NCBI RefSeq assembly: GCF_000745235.1
Contig: NZ_JQNL01000001.1
Coordinates: 2,480,001-2,544,000 of the forward strand
Direction of reading: 5' to 3'
DNA from: Luteibacter mycovicinus
GTDB lineage: Bacteria; Pseudomonadota; Gammaproteobacteria; Xanthomonadales; Rhodanobacteraceae
DNA length: 64,000 bases
The translations under genes were made by a program, and so were the position numbers. Under the pieces are notes generated by a model. It searched no databases, was not told the origin of the DNA, and worked only from the letters and a program-made list of their open reading frames with translations. Below, piece after piece: positions 43,688 to 52,611 of this stretch. Each line of letters opens with the position of its first letter. Position 1 is the stretch's first letter.

Positions 43688-44346
43688 GGCGACGAGGCTC
43701 CCGCAGGGGCTTGTGGAGACACGGTACCCCGAGCCGGATACGGCCAATGCTGCTCCGCGAAATACAGGGCTACCTGCTTATCGATGGCGGCGCTCGTCTC
43801 GGCAACCTCGGTATCCAGCCCGTCTCGGCTCAAGCTCCGCAGCGCCGGGCCGATCAATCCGCCGCTGGGCATCCCGCCCGACGTGCTGGTCGATTGAAAG
43901 GACAGCAAGCTGACTGGAACAGCATGGTTCGGGTCCATAAGCGCGGTGTTTACGCGTAATTCCGCCTTTCCAGCACCATAGCCCACCCAAAGGCGCAGGG
44001 CTCTGCTGCCAGTGCGGATGTCGACAATGCGGTTTCTCAGGATCAAATCAGGATGCGCGTCGGGCGGAACGACCCTCAACGCGTGGGCACCAAAAAGCCC
44101 GGTAAGCTTTTCATCTAGCGCTGCGGCCGTCACGTGCGCGGACGCACGCTGAGCTTCAGGGGTTTCGTGGCGTGGAGGGGTACTAAGCTCAACCTCGGTG
44201 ACCACCGCAATGGTTCGAGGCGAGGCAAGGATGGAGTCGCCGGAGGAGTCGATGTCGTGCACTTTGGTGCCCGCACATCCGGCGAGAAAAGCAACGCTTA
44301 TGGCGACGCTCGACATATGGAGAAGTCGGGAAGGGAGGGGGCGCAT
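43684..44346 (-). CDS. DUF4410-like outer-membrane or periplasmic lipoprotein
   Basis: A 220-residue lipoprotein with signal SSVAISVAFLAGC and lipobox Leu-Ala-Gly-Cys near residue 24. The mature part, with SPRTIAVVTEVELSTPP, HVTAAALDEKLTGLF and GKAELRVNTALMD, resembles DUF4410 lipoproteins. The start at 44346 gives a normal signal peptide; the upstream extension of the frame lacks homology. It is divergent from an AraC gene 93 bases away and coupled to the peroxiredoxin-like gene. The function is unknown. Confidence 0.75.
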   Translation of the reverse strand: MRPLPSRLLHMSSVAISVAFLAGCAGTKVHDIDSSGDSILASPRTIAVVTEVELSTPPRHETPEAQRASAHVTAAALDEKLTGLFGAHALRVVPPDAHPDLILRNRIVDIRTGSRALRLWVGYGAGKAELRVNTALMDPNHAVPVSLLSFQSTSTSGGMPSGGLIGPALRSLSRDGLDTEVAETSAAIDKQVALYFAEQHWPYPARGTVSPQAPAGASSP

Positions 44347-44439
44347 GTAGGTCCATCGTGGTGACGGGAAGCTCAGTGTCTTCGTTAGCCGAACGGCCCG
44401 CGACGTGAAAACGACGCGTAATGTACAATTTCGGGCCAT

Positions 44440-45237
44440 ATGCCAGCGCAACCGTCACCTTCCCCCCTTCCATCGCTGGATTCGCTCAGCGACGGCGCCT
44501 TGCACATAGCGCGCAGCTCAGACCAAACGCTGATGAACCTCGCGCACTCTCATCCCCACGGCGAGTTGTTTCTGCTCCGATCGGGGCATTTGACGTCCCA
44601 AAGCGAGACTGGGCACTGGTTAATTCCCGCTGGCCAGGTCTGCTGGATTCCTCCACACGCGCCGCACGGCGCAGACAGCGTCAACGTTGTCTGGACCCGG
44701 ATTCACCTTGCGAACAATCTTTGCCTGTCGCTGCCAGCGCACCCGTGCGTTTGGACCTCGACCCCGCTCATGCGCGCCGTTATCGATAAGCTTGCGGAAC
44801 GACCAGGCCTCGTAAGCTCGCTGTCTCCAGCGGATGAACGGTTGCTGATGGTGCTTTTCGACGAGCTGGCTGTCGCTCGAAGTGCGGCCATTGTGCTTCC
44901 CATGCCTAAATCACCCACTCTCCGCGCCATCGCCGCCGGATGGCAAAGGGCGCCAGGTGATATGTCTGGGCTGGATGACCTTGCTGAGGAGTCCAACATG
45001 TCCCGCCGGACCTTCACCCGCTCCTTCAAGCAAGAGACCGGGATGTCGGCCGGTCGCTGGAGACAGCTTGCGCGGCTCATGCGCGGACTGGACCTCCTGC
45101 TTGCTGGGGTGTCAGTTACCGACGCCGCAATGTCCGTGGGATACGACAGCGTGAGCAGCTTCGTTGCTTTGTGTCACAGACACACGGGTATGAGCCCGAA
45201 GGCGCTGGCCGAGGCTGTTCCACAAATCCCGAACTAA
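44440..45237 (+). CDS. AraC-family transcriptional regulator with cupin N-terminus
   Basis: A 265-residue regulator with an N-terminal cupin (AHSHPHGELFLLRSGHLTS, LIPAGQVCWIPPHAPHGADS) and C-terminal AraC DNA-binding domain (LDDLAEESNMSRRTFTRSFK, DAAMSVGYDSVSSFVALCHR). It is divergent from the lipoprotein/peroxiredoxin-like pair, its probable target. A TACAAT hexamer lies 10 bases before the ATG, but I see no matching -35. Confidence 0.9.
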   Translation: MPAQPSPSPLPSLDSLSDGALHIARSSDQTLMNLAHSHPHGELFLLRSGHLTSQSETGHWLIPAGQVCWIPPHAPHGADSVNVVWTRIHLANNLCLSLPAHPCVWTSTPLMRAVIDKLAERPGLVSSLSPADERLLMVLFDELAVARSAAIVLPMPKSPTLRAIAAGWQRAPGDMSGLDDLAEESNMSRRTFTRSFKQETGMSAGRWRQLARLMRGLDLLLAGVSVTDAAMSVGYDSVSSFVALCHRHTGMSPKALAEAVPQIPN

Positions 45238-45854
45238 GATCGATTGCGGGGTACCGCGACATTCGCGACCCAGTTGGGCCAGCACCTGTTGGAAGTTGAC
45301 CCGGGCGCAGCGGTCGGCAACGGCACACGGCCTTTGGGCGTGCGAGGTACCTGCGCCGGTCATGGCGTCCTGGGCTCGTGCGTCGCGGCCGACGCGCCCT
45401 ACTGGACATCGGGCGCGCAAGGGGCTCCGGCCGGGCATGCGGCGCGGTCGCGCCCATGCTCACAGCGAGGGGCGTTCCGACGCACATGCCGCGCGCGAAA
45501 GACCTCGACGTAGCGGGCAGTGAAGTCGCTCATGGCCCCCGATGGGACAACAGCGCCGCGGCGGAATTATCACTTCAATCGTGGGACCGGCAGCGGCGCC
45601 TGAGTGCATTCATAAGTCTGAGAAGCCACTGCTCGTTGAAGCATTCATCGCGTAGCCAAAGCAAACAATGCGGTTTCGGCAGCGAAGGTTTGCGCGCCCG
45701 CGCCCATTTTTTCAGAAGGGCTGACGAAGCGGCGCGATTTCTATGAATCTGACACCAAGGTTGGTCCCACTCATTCAACCTTTGCTGTCTTGTCCAGTCA
45801 TCCCCCGGAATTTATCCCATTGCGCCAACCCCCGCCTCTCCCTACATTGGTGCA
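45238..45854. other. Gene-poor gap upstream of ntrB, holding an IS3-type remnant
   Basis: This 617-base stretch lies between the AraC stop and the ntrB start. Small GC-rich frames on both strands (for example 45244-45540) have no recognisable protein features. It contains a short transposase-like remnant on the minus strand, described separately. The last 80 bases before 45855 are AT-richer and should carry the ntrB promoter. Confidence 0.5.
45578..45658 (-). pseudogene. Remnant of an IS3-family transposase (OrfB 3' part)
   Basis: The translated minus strand reads LWLRDECFNEQWLLRLMNAL, very close to the IS3-family OrfB segment usually written as GRLRDECLNEHWF. It is followed after a gap by RSHD, resembling the nearby RPHS/RPHD motif, then a stop. 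The intervening DYN region is missing and no other transposase part or terminal repeats are visible. I read it as a decayed fragment. Confidence 0.5.
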
Positions 45855-46871
45855 ATGCATGCACCCGATCAGGCAGACCTCTTAACCCTCCTGGGCACCG
45901 GCCTGGCGGTCGTTTCCATCGACGGCCGCGTGGCATGGATCAACCCCGCGCTCGGCGAATTCCTCGAAGTCGGCCCACGGACCGCCATCGGCCAGCATCT
46001 GACCGCACTGATGCGCGAGCCCGCGCTGGCCGGCCAGATCGACCGAGCCGCCCTGGAACGGCGCGCCTACAACCTCCGCGCCGTCACCTTTGGCGTGGCC
46101 CGGGGCCGCGAAGTCACCGCCGATCTGATCCTCCAGCCCCTCGACGACGGTCGCGTCCTGATCGAAGTGCACCCGCTGGCGCCCGACCTGTCGACTAATA
46201 CCGGCACGCCGCTCTCGGCCACCCTGCGCGGTTTCGCCCACGAGGTGAAGAACCCGCTGGCCGGATTGCGTGGCGCCGCCCAGCTGCTCGAACGCCGCGT
46301 CGTCGACCACGACCTCCGTCAGCTGGCGCAGATGGTGATCTCCGAGGCCGATCGTCTCGCCGCACTGGCCGACGGCCTGCTCCGGCACGGTGGTGCCGCG
46401 CGCCTCGGCCCGGTCAACGTCCACGAACTGCTCGAACGGCTGGAAGGCCTCGTCGTGGCGGAGGTCGATGCCCCGCGCGTCCGCCACGACTTCGATCCCA
46501 GCCTGCCGGACAGCGTCGGCGACCCGGATCGTCTGCTCCAGGTCCTGCTCAACCTCACCCGCAACGCCAGCGAAGCGGGTGCGTCGACGGTCGTCCTGCG
46601 CACGCGTGTCGAACACGGCGCGCGTCTGGGCGAGCGCACGGTGCGTGCGGCGCTGCGGGTGGACGTGATGGACGATGGTCCGGGCGTGGCCGACGACTTA
46701 CGCGACTCCCTGTTCCAGCCGCTGGTCTCCGGGCGCGCCGACGGCACGGGTCTCGGCCTGGCGCTGTCGCGCGAAATCGCGCTCGAACACGGCGGCGACC
46801 TGCGCTACACGAGCCGACCCGGCGAGACCGTGTTCTCCCTGTACCTTCCGATGGAGCGGCACCATGACTGA
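45855..46871 (+). CDS. glnL: Nitrogen regulation sensor histidine kinase NtrB
   Basis: A 338-residue soluble kinase that phosphorylates NtrC under nitrogen limitation; PII protein controls it in characterised species. An N-terminal PAS domain (VVSIDGRVAWINPALGEFLE) is followed by the His box LRGFAHEVKNPLAGLRGAAQ, the N-box LLQVLLNLTRNASEAG and ATPase motifs VMDDGPGV and GTGLGLALSREI. The stop overlaps the ntrC start by 8 bases. glnA is not in the window, although these genes are often linked. Confidence 0.93.
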   Translation: MHAPDQADLLTLLGTGLAVVSIDGRVAWINPALGEFLEVGPRTAIGQHLTALMREPALAGQIDRAALERRAYNLRAVTFGVARGREVTADLILQPLDDGRVLIEVHPLAPDLSTNTGTPLSATLRGFAHEVKNPLAGLRGAAQLLERRVVDHDLRQLAQMVISEADRLAALADGLLRHGGAARLGPVNVHELLERLEGLVVAEVDAPRVRHDFDPSLPDSVGDPDRLLQVLLNLTRNASEAGASTVVLRTRVEHGARLGERTVRAALRVDVMDDGPGVADDLRDSLFQPLVSGRADGTGLGLALSREIALEHGGDLRYTSRPGETVFSLYLPMERHHD

Positions 46872-48249
46872 GATCTGGATCGCCGACGACGATCGCGGCG
46901 TGCGTTTCGTCCTGGCGGAAGCCCTGCGCGACGCGGGTCATACGGTGCGCGAGTTCAGCGCGGGCGAGGCGGTACGTGCGGCGCTGCACGAGAGTCGTCC
47001 CGCCTTGCTGGTGACCGATGTGCGCATGCCGGGCGAGAACGGCTTGCGCCTGCTCGAAGACCTCACGCGCCGGAACATCGGTCCCGTGATCGTCATGAGT
47101 GCGTATACCGACGTGGCGACGACGGCGGCGGCGTATCGCGCCGGAGCGGTCGACTATCTGGCCAAGCCGTTCGATCTCGATCAGGCGGTGGAAGCGGTCG
47201 AGCGCACACTCGCCGCCGCGCATGAAGAAGTCGTCCCACCGCCGCCGCGCACCGACGAGCACGCCCTGCTTGGCGAGAGCATGGCGATGCGCGAGGTGTT
47301 TCGCCTGATCGGTCGTGTCGCGGCCAGCGACCTCAATGTGTTGATCACCGGCGAGACCGGCACGGGCAAGGAACTGGTAGCCCGTGCGCTGCATGAAGAG
47401 AGTGCGCGAAACGGCAAGCCCTATGTCGCGCTGAACACTGCGGCCATTCCTTCGGAACTGCTGGAAAGCGAGATGTTCGGCCACGAAGCGGGTGCCTTTA
47501 CCGGTGCCACGCGCCGCCACGCCGGACGCTTCGAGCAGGCGGAAGGCGGCACGCTCTTCCTCGACGAAATCGGCGACATGCCGATCGGTCTGCAGACGCG
47601 GTTGCTGCGCGTACTCGCGGGCGGCGAGTTCTACCGCGTGGGCGGGCGTGAATCCATTCGCAGCAATGTGCGCATCGTCGCGGCGACGCATCAGGATCTG
47701 GATGCGCGGGTGACGCAGGGCCTGTTCCGCGCGGATCTGAAACATCGCCTCGACGTGGTTCGTATCGAACTGCCTTCCTTGCGTCAGCGTCGCGGCGATA
47801 TACCGCTGCTCGCGCGCCATTTCCTCGCCAGGGCGGCGGCCGAACTCGGCGTGCCGCCGAAGCGCTTCTCGCGCGGGGCCATGAAACTCGTCGAGCAACG
47901 CGACTATCCCGGTAACGTCCGCGAACTGGAAAATCTGTGCCGCCGACTGGCGGTCGTGGCACCCGGGCTGGAAATCCTCGCGGGCGATCTCGGCAACCTG
48001 CCGGCACGCGAAACGCGTAGCGCGGAATGGACGGACGCGCTGCGCCTCTGGGCGCAGGACGCGCTCGCGCAAGGCGAGGTGGACGTCCATGCGCGTGCCC
48101 GCGATGCTTTGGACAAAACGCTGTTGCAGGTGGCGCTGGTCGCCAACGACGGACACCGGCAGCATGCCGCGGCGGCGCTCGGTGTCGGCCGCAATACCCT
48201 CACACGCAAACTCGGTGCGTCGCGCAAGCGACGGCCCTCCAACGGATAA
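46864..48249 (+). CDS. glnG: Nitrogen regulation response regulator NtrC (sigma-54 activator)
   Basis: A 461-residue activator with receiver domain (phospho-acceptor Asp in [13 protein letters not shown]), AAA+ domain (Walker A GETGTGKE, sigma-54 contact loop GAFTGA, Walker [13 protein letters not shown], arginine-containing [12 protein letters not shown]) and C-terminal helix-turn-helix ([16 protein letters not shown]). The ATG at 46864 lies in the overlap with ntrB; a longer frame inside ntrB is not used. It activates nitrogen-assimilation promoters with RpoN. Confidence 0.95.
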   Translation: MTEIWIADDDRGVRFVLAEALRDAGHTVREFSAGEAVRAALHESRPALLVTDVRMPGENGLRLLEDLTRRNIGPVIVMSAYTDVATTAAAYRAGAVDYLAKPFDLDQAVEAVERTLAAAHEEVVPPPPRTDEHALLGESMAMREVFRLIGRVAASDLNVLITGETGTGKELVARALHEESARNGKPYVALNTAAIPSELLESEMFGHEAGAFTGATRRHAGRFEQAEGGTLFLDEIGDMPIGLQTRLLRVLAGGEFYRVGGRESIRSNVRIVAATHQDLDARVTQGLFRADLKHRLDVVRIELPSLRQRRGDIPLLARHFLARAAAELGVPPKRFSRGAMKLVEQRDYPGNVRELENLCRRLAVVAPGLEILAGDLGNLPARETRSAEWTDALRLWAQDALAQGEVDVHARARDALDKTLLQVALVANDGHRQHAAAALGVGRNTLTRKLGASRKRRPSNG

Positions 48250-48254
48250 GACAC

Positions 48255-48710
48255 ATGAGCCTGGACATTCGCCGCGCGGGTCCCGAAGACGCCGACGCGA
48301 TCGCCGGCTGGAATATCGCCATGGCGTGGGAGACGGAGGAAAAGCGGCTCGATCCGGAGGTGATCGGACGAGGCGTGCGCGCGGTGTTCGATGAGCCGCG
48401 GCGGGGCTTCTATCTTGTTGCCGAACTGAACGGCGTGGCCGTGGGCTGCCTGCTCGTCACGTACGAGTGGAGCGACTGGCGCTGCGGCGATTTCTGGTGG
48501 GTGCAGAGCGTTTACGTGATCGCCGAGGCTCGCCGGAACGGGGTGTTTGCCGGGTTATACCGGCACGTGAAGGCGATGGCCGAAGGCGCGGGTGCGGTGG
48601 GTCTCAGGCTTTACGTGGAGCTGGAGAACGAGCGCGCGCAGCGGACCTACGCGGGACTGGGGATGGAGCGGTGTCATTACTTCATGTATGAGGCGGCGTT
48701 GGGGCGGTGA
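48255..48710 (+). CDS. GNAT-family N-acetyltransferase
   Basis: A 151-residue acetyltransferase: DIRRAGPEDADAIAGWNIAM at the start, WWVQSVYVIAEARRNGVFAG with the acetyl-CoA loop (RRNGVF, a weak form of RxxGxG) and VELENERAQRTYAGLGMERC. It starts 5 bases after the ntrC stop, so it is probably in the ntrBC transcript. The substrate is unknown. Confidence 0.87.
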   Translation: MSLDIRRAGPEDADAIAGWNIAMAWETEEKRLDPEVIGRGVRAVFDEPRRGFYLVAELNGVAVGCLLVTYEWSDWRCGDFWWVQSVYVIAEARRNGVFAGLYRHVKAMAEGAGAVGLRLYVELENERAQRTYAGLGMERCHYFMYEAALGR

Positions 48711-48752
48711 CGGGCTGATATCGCCAGCAGGCTGGCTCGTGCAAAAGCCGCT

Positions 48753-51221
48753 TCAGGTGCCGGTGACCCGCAAATCCCCGGTATCCACCGCCGCGATCCG
48801 CGCCTCGAATTCTTTCGCGGATACCCCCTTCCCGAAGAGGAAGCCCTGCATCAACGGGCAGCCGGCATGGCTGAGGAAGCGCGCCTGCTCGTTGCTCTCC
48901 ACGCCCTCCGCAAGCACCTGCTTGTTCATCCCCCTGCCCATCGCGATGATGGCGCTGACGATGGCGGCACTGTCGTTGTCGACGGCGACATCGCGGACAA
49001 AGGCACGATCGATCTTCAGCGTGTCGATGGGGAAGTGCTTGAGGTACGACAGGCTGCAATAGCCCGTACCGAAATCGTCCAGGCTCAGCAATACGCCCAG
49101 CGACTTGATCCGATGCAGCAGCGCCGCGATGTGGTCGCCGCCTTCCATGACGGTGCGCTCGGTGAGTTCCAGCTCGAGCAGCGTCGGATGGATGCCGCTG
49201 TCGGCAATGATTCCGCTGAGCGATTCGAAGAAGCGAGTGTGCTGAAACTGCAACGCCGAGACATTGACGGACACCGACAGCGGCCGATAGCGGCGCGTCC
49301 AGATCTCCGCCTGGCGGCAGGCTTCGCGCAACGCCCATTCGCCGATCGGAACGATGAGCCCGCAATCCTCGGCCACCGGGATGAACTGCTCTGGCGTATA
49401 CACATCCTCGCCGTTGACCTGCCAGCGCAGCAGCGCTTCGGCACCGACGATGCTACCCAGGTCCACGTCGACCTTGGGCTGGTAATGCAGGCTCAGCTCA
49501 CCGCGGGCGAGCGCCTTGCGCAGTTCCACCTCGATGCGCACACGTGCGGTGTTCCGCTCGTTCATGCTGGGGTTGAAGAACCGGTATCCGTTGCGGCCCT
49601 GCATCTTCGCTTCGTACATCGCCGTGTCGGCATTGCGCAGCAGGGACTCGGCATCCGGTGCGTCGTCCGGATACACGCTGATGCCGATGCTGAAGCTGAT
49701 CGTCAGCGCGGAGGCGTCGACGCTCACCGCCTGGCTGCAGGCGGCGAGCACTTTCTCCGCCACGAGGCTCGCATCCGACGGTCCGTCGATCAGCGGGAGC
49801 AGCACGACGAACTCGTCACCGCCGAGGCGGCTGACCGTGTCATCGGAGCGCACTGCCGCACGGATGCGCCGCGCCACTTCCTGCAGCAGCGCGTCGCCGG
49901 CGGCGTGGCCCATGGTGTCGTTGATCTGCTTGAAGTGATCGATGTCGACGAAGAGCAGCGCGGCGCGCTGGTTGCGACGTGACGCCACCGTCGCCGCGAA
50001 CTCCATGCGCGACTGCAGCAGCGCACGGTTGGGCAGACCCGTCAGCGTGTCGTGATGCGCCAGGTGCGCCATCTTCAGCGCCAGCGCGCGCGTCTCGCTC
50101 ACGTCGTGAAACACGACGACACCGCCGACGACGTTACCGGTGTGGTCATGGATCGGCGCCGCGGAATCCTCGATCGGGCTTTCGAAGCCGTTGCGATGAA
50201 TGAGGGTCGCATCGGTGGTCAGGCCGACGATGGCGTTCTTCTGCACGGCGGCGATCAGCGGATTCGGAATGGGCAGGCCCGACAGCGTCTCGCGTAACTG
50301 GAAGATCTCGTCCATCGGGCGCCCCACCGCTTCGTGACTCGTCCATCCCGTCATCGCTTCGGCGATGGGGTTGAGCGAGGTCACGATCATGTCGGGATTG
50401 GTCGTGATGACCGCATCGCCGATGGACTTCAGCGTGACCTCGGCCAGCTCGCGCTCGCGGAACAGCGCGTCCTCGAAGGCCTTGCGCTCGCTGATGTCCT
50501 GCACCTGCGAGATGAAGTAGAGCGGCTCGCCGTGTTCGTCGCGCACCAGCGACACGCTGAGCATGCCGTGCACGGTGTGACCGTCACGATGTACGTAGCG
50601 TTTTTCCATCGTGTAGGACGGGCGTTCGCCGGCCAATACCATCCTGACCAGGGCCAGGTCGGCTGCAAGGTCGTCGGGGTGGGTGACGGCCTGGAACGCG
50701 GAAGCCAGCAGTTCGTCTTCGCTGTAACCGAGCATGGTGCACAGCGCCTCGTTGACCTGCAGCCAGCGACCGTCGGGGAGGACGAGCGCGACACCGATCG
50801 ACGCGTATCGGAACGCCAGCGCGAACCGCCGTTCGCTCTCACGCAACCGTGTCTCGAGCGCGCGACGTCCGGAGATATCGGCGAGCACGATGGACACGCC
50901 GAGCAGTTGCCCGGCCTCGTCTCGATCGGGTGAGAACGTCGCCTGTGCGTAGCGGCCCGGGGTCGTGTGAGCAATGCCCAGGTCGCCGACCAGCGGCTCG
51001 CCGGTCAACACCGCACGGATGCCGCCCGCGATCGCCTCGTTCATGGGGGCCGGCAGGCGATCTTCCGCGCGCTGCCCTGTGATCCCATCGGACGTCACGT
51101 TCATCCACGCAAGGAACGCGGGGCTCGCATAACGAAAGCAGCCATCCGTACCGACGTAAGCGATCATCGCCGGTGCACGGTCGAGGAGGTACGCGGGCCA
51201 GTCGGTGGTATGGGTGTTCAC
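48753..51221 (-). CDS. PAS-containing GGDEF-EAL protein (cyclic-di-GMP cyclase/phosphodiesterase)
   Basis: An 822-residue cytoplasmic protein with three PAS domains (about 1-380), a GGDEF domain with intact LGGDEF and an RSDD inhibitory site, and an EAL domain with GAEALLRW, LELELTERTVMEG, LDDFGTGYCSLSYLK and LAEGVESNEQ. Both catalytic motifs are intact, so it could make or degrade cyclic-di-GMP. No membrane helix is visible. It converges on the GNAT gene with 42 bases between stops. PAS ligands are unknown. Confidence 0.93.
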   Translation of the reverse strand: MNTHTTDWPAYLLDRAPAMIAYVGTDGCFRYASPAFLAWMNVTSDGITGQRAEDRLPAPMNEAIAGGIRAVLTGEPLVGDLGIAHTTPGRYAQATFSPDRDEAGQLLGVSIVLADISGRRALETRLRESERRFALAFRYASIGVALVLPDGRWLQVNEALCTMLGYSEDELLASAFQAVTHPDDLAADLALVRMVLAGERPSYTMEKRYVHRDGHTVHGMLSVSLVRDEHGEPLYFISQVQDISERKAFEDALFRERELAEVTLKSIGDAVITTNPDMIVTSLNPIAEAMTGWTSHEAVGRPMDEIFQLRETLSGLPIPNPLIAAVQKNAIVGLTTDATLIHRNGFESPIEDSAAPIHDHTGNVVGGVVVFHDVSETRALALKMAHLAHHDTLTGLPNRALLQSRMEFAATVASRRNQRAALLFVDIDHFKQINDTMGHAAGDALLQEVARRIRAAVRSDDTVSRLGGDEFVVLLPLIDGPSDASLVAEKVLAACSQAVSVDASALTISFSIGISVYPDDAPDAESLLRNADTAMYEAKMQGRNGYRFFNPSMNERNTARVRIEVELRKALARGELSLHYQPKVDVDLGSIVGAEALLRWQVNGEDVYTPEQFIPVAEDCGLIVPIGEWALREACRQAEIWTRRYRPLSVSVNVSALQFQHTRFFESLSGIIADSGIHPTLLELELTERTVMEGGDHIAALLHRIKSLGVLLSLDDFGTGYCSLSYLKHFPIDTLKIDRAFVRDVAVDNDSAAIVSAIIAMGRGMNKQVLAEGVESNEQARFLSHAGCPLMQGFLFGKGVSAKEFEARIAAVDTGDLRVTGT

Positions 51222-51296
51222 GTTCGCCCACTCTAATGGGTCGAACTGCCCGCGTATATTCGGACTCGGCTTAAATGTGAAGCCTTGCCGCCGCCT

Positions 51297-52421
51297 TCAA
51301 TGCAGCGCCGGAGCCGGTGCCGTAAGTGCGCCGTCGGCGTCCAGCATGATCCGGCCCAGCGTGTGCACTTCACTGTCGGTACCGTACCGATCGGCCAGCG
51401 TCTGCAGCAGCGGAGTCAGCGCGTCCGGCGCCAGCGGGAAGCCGTGCGCCAGAACGCGGGCCTTGCCGGGAACCGGCTGGGCGATCGTGATCGCCGCCAT
51501 GCCGAGACCGGCCGCCTCGTGTGCATAGATACGGGGCGCGGCGGCGGACGGGTCCGCGTCGGCCATCGTTTCGATCAGGAAACCCTCGGTCGCCGGCATG
51601 TCCTGCATCACCAGGTGCACGTGATGGGCGGCGAGCAGCGCGGCGTACTGGCGCAGTTCGAACAGCGTGCCCGCCAGCTCGTGAGCGGCGTTGCTACCCT
51701 TGTTCGCGTCGCGCGCGAACCAAGCGGCCAGACCCGGGATCTCGACACGTCCTTCGGTGTAGCGCAGCGGCAGGCCGCGGGAGCCGAGGGCCGTCTCGTC
51801 CTTGTAAGGCGTCAGCAGCGCGGCTTCGAGCATCGTCCAGAGCGGCGCCAGATTGACGTGCTCGTACTGCACGCAGGTCAGCGCCAGCAGGTCGTCGCGG
51901 GTGAGGTAGCGGGCGTGCTCGAGGCGCATGCCCAGCGTGCGCATCAGGAAATCCGACGTCGCGGTACCGGCCTCGCCCTTGGCGGCCAGTTCGCGCTCCA
52001 TGGCCTGGGACAGGTCTTCCACCTGGTCGGCGGGCACGAGCAGCATCCACGGAATCAGCCGCATCGGGCCGCCGGCGAAGTGCGGGTCCGGCACCAGCGG
52101 CTGGGCCGGCATATGGCCTTCGTGCGTGCCGAAGGCGATCACGCCACCGGCGGTGACGACGCGCGGCACCCGACGGGCCAGTTCTTCCAGCGTGGCCAGC
52201 ACCGGGAAGCCGGGGCGAAGCAGCTCGACGCCGTCGAACAGGGCGCCGGCCAGCGCGAAGCGCGAGGCCTCGACGCCGGGCAGCAGGGCGCGCAGGTCGT
52301 CGGCCACCAGCGCGGCGAGGGTCTGCGCTTCGTCGCGCGTTAGCTCGAGGCGATCGGGCATCTCGCCCCCGGCCAGTTCGAGGGCCAGGACAGCGGGGCA
52401 GGCGATCAGCGACTCGTTCAC
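51297..52421 (-). CDS. Conserved protein of unknown function
   Basis: A 374-residue soluble protein without signal or membrane segments. I recognise no domain. Notable blocks are VVTAGGVIAFGTHEGHMPAQ, PMRLIPWMLLVPADQVEDLS, MRLEHARYLTRDDLLALTCV and LFELRQYAALLAAHHVHLVM. The amino acid composition is ordinary and codon use matches neighbours, so it is a real gene. It stands alone, divergent from the thiolase gene; the 190-base spacer shows no obvious element. Probably lineage-conserved in Xanthomonadales, which is a guess. Confidence 0.75.
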   Translation of the reverse strand: MNESLIACPAVLALELAGGEMPDRLELTRDEAQTLAALVADDLRALLPGVEASRFALAGALFDGVELLRPGFPVLATLEELARRVPRVVTAGGVIAFGTHEGHMPAQPLVPDPHFAGGPMRLIPWMLLVPADQVEDLSQAMERELAAKGEAGTATSDFLMRTLGMRLEHARYLTRDDLLALTCVQYEHVNLAPLWTMLEAALLTPYKDETALGSRGLPLRYTEGRVEIPGLAAWFARDANKGSNAAHELAGTLFELRQYAALLAAHHVHLVMQDMPATEGFLIETMADADPSAAAPRIYAHEAAGLGMAAITIAQPVPGKARVLAHGFPLAPDALTPLLQTLADRYGTDSEVHTLGRIMLDADGALTAPAPALH

Positions 52422-52611
52422 GGCGGCGTTTTCCGAACGGCAAAGGAACGCGATTCTATCATTGCGACCCGGCGGGCTTTCGCCGGGACGGGATGCGGGT
52501 TAGCCTTGCCGATACGCGTTCGTCGGCGATCGTCGGCGTCCGCGATCCCTTCGCCTTCGATCCGGCCCGCCGGTCGGGCTCCCACTTCGATCTGGACAGT
52601 CCCTCAAAAGC

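Noticed and set aside
45244..45540. Several overlapping short frames upstream of ntrB as genes.
   Set aside because: No ribosome sites, low-complexity Arg/Ala-rich products and no homology I can recognise.
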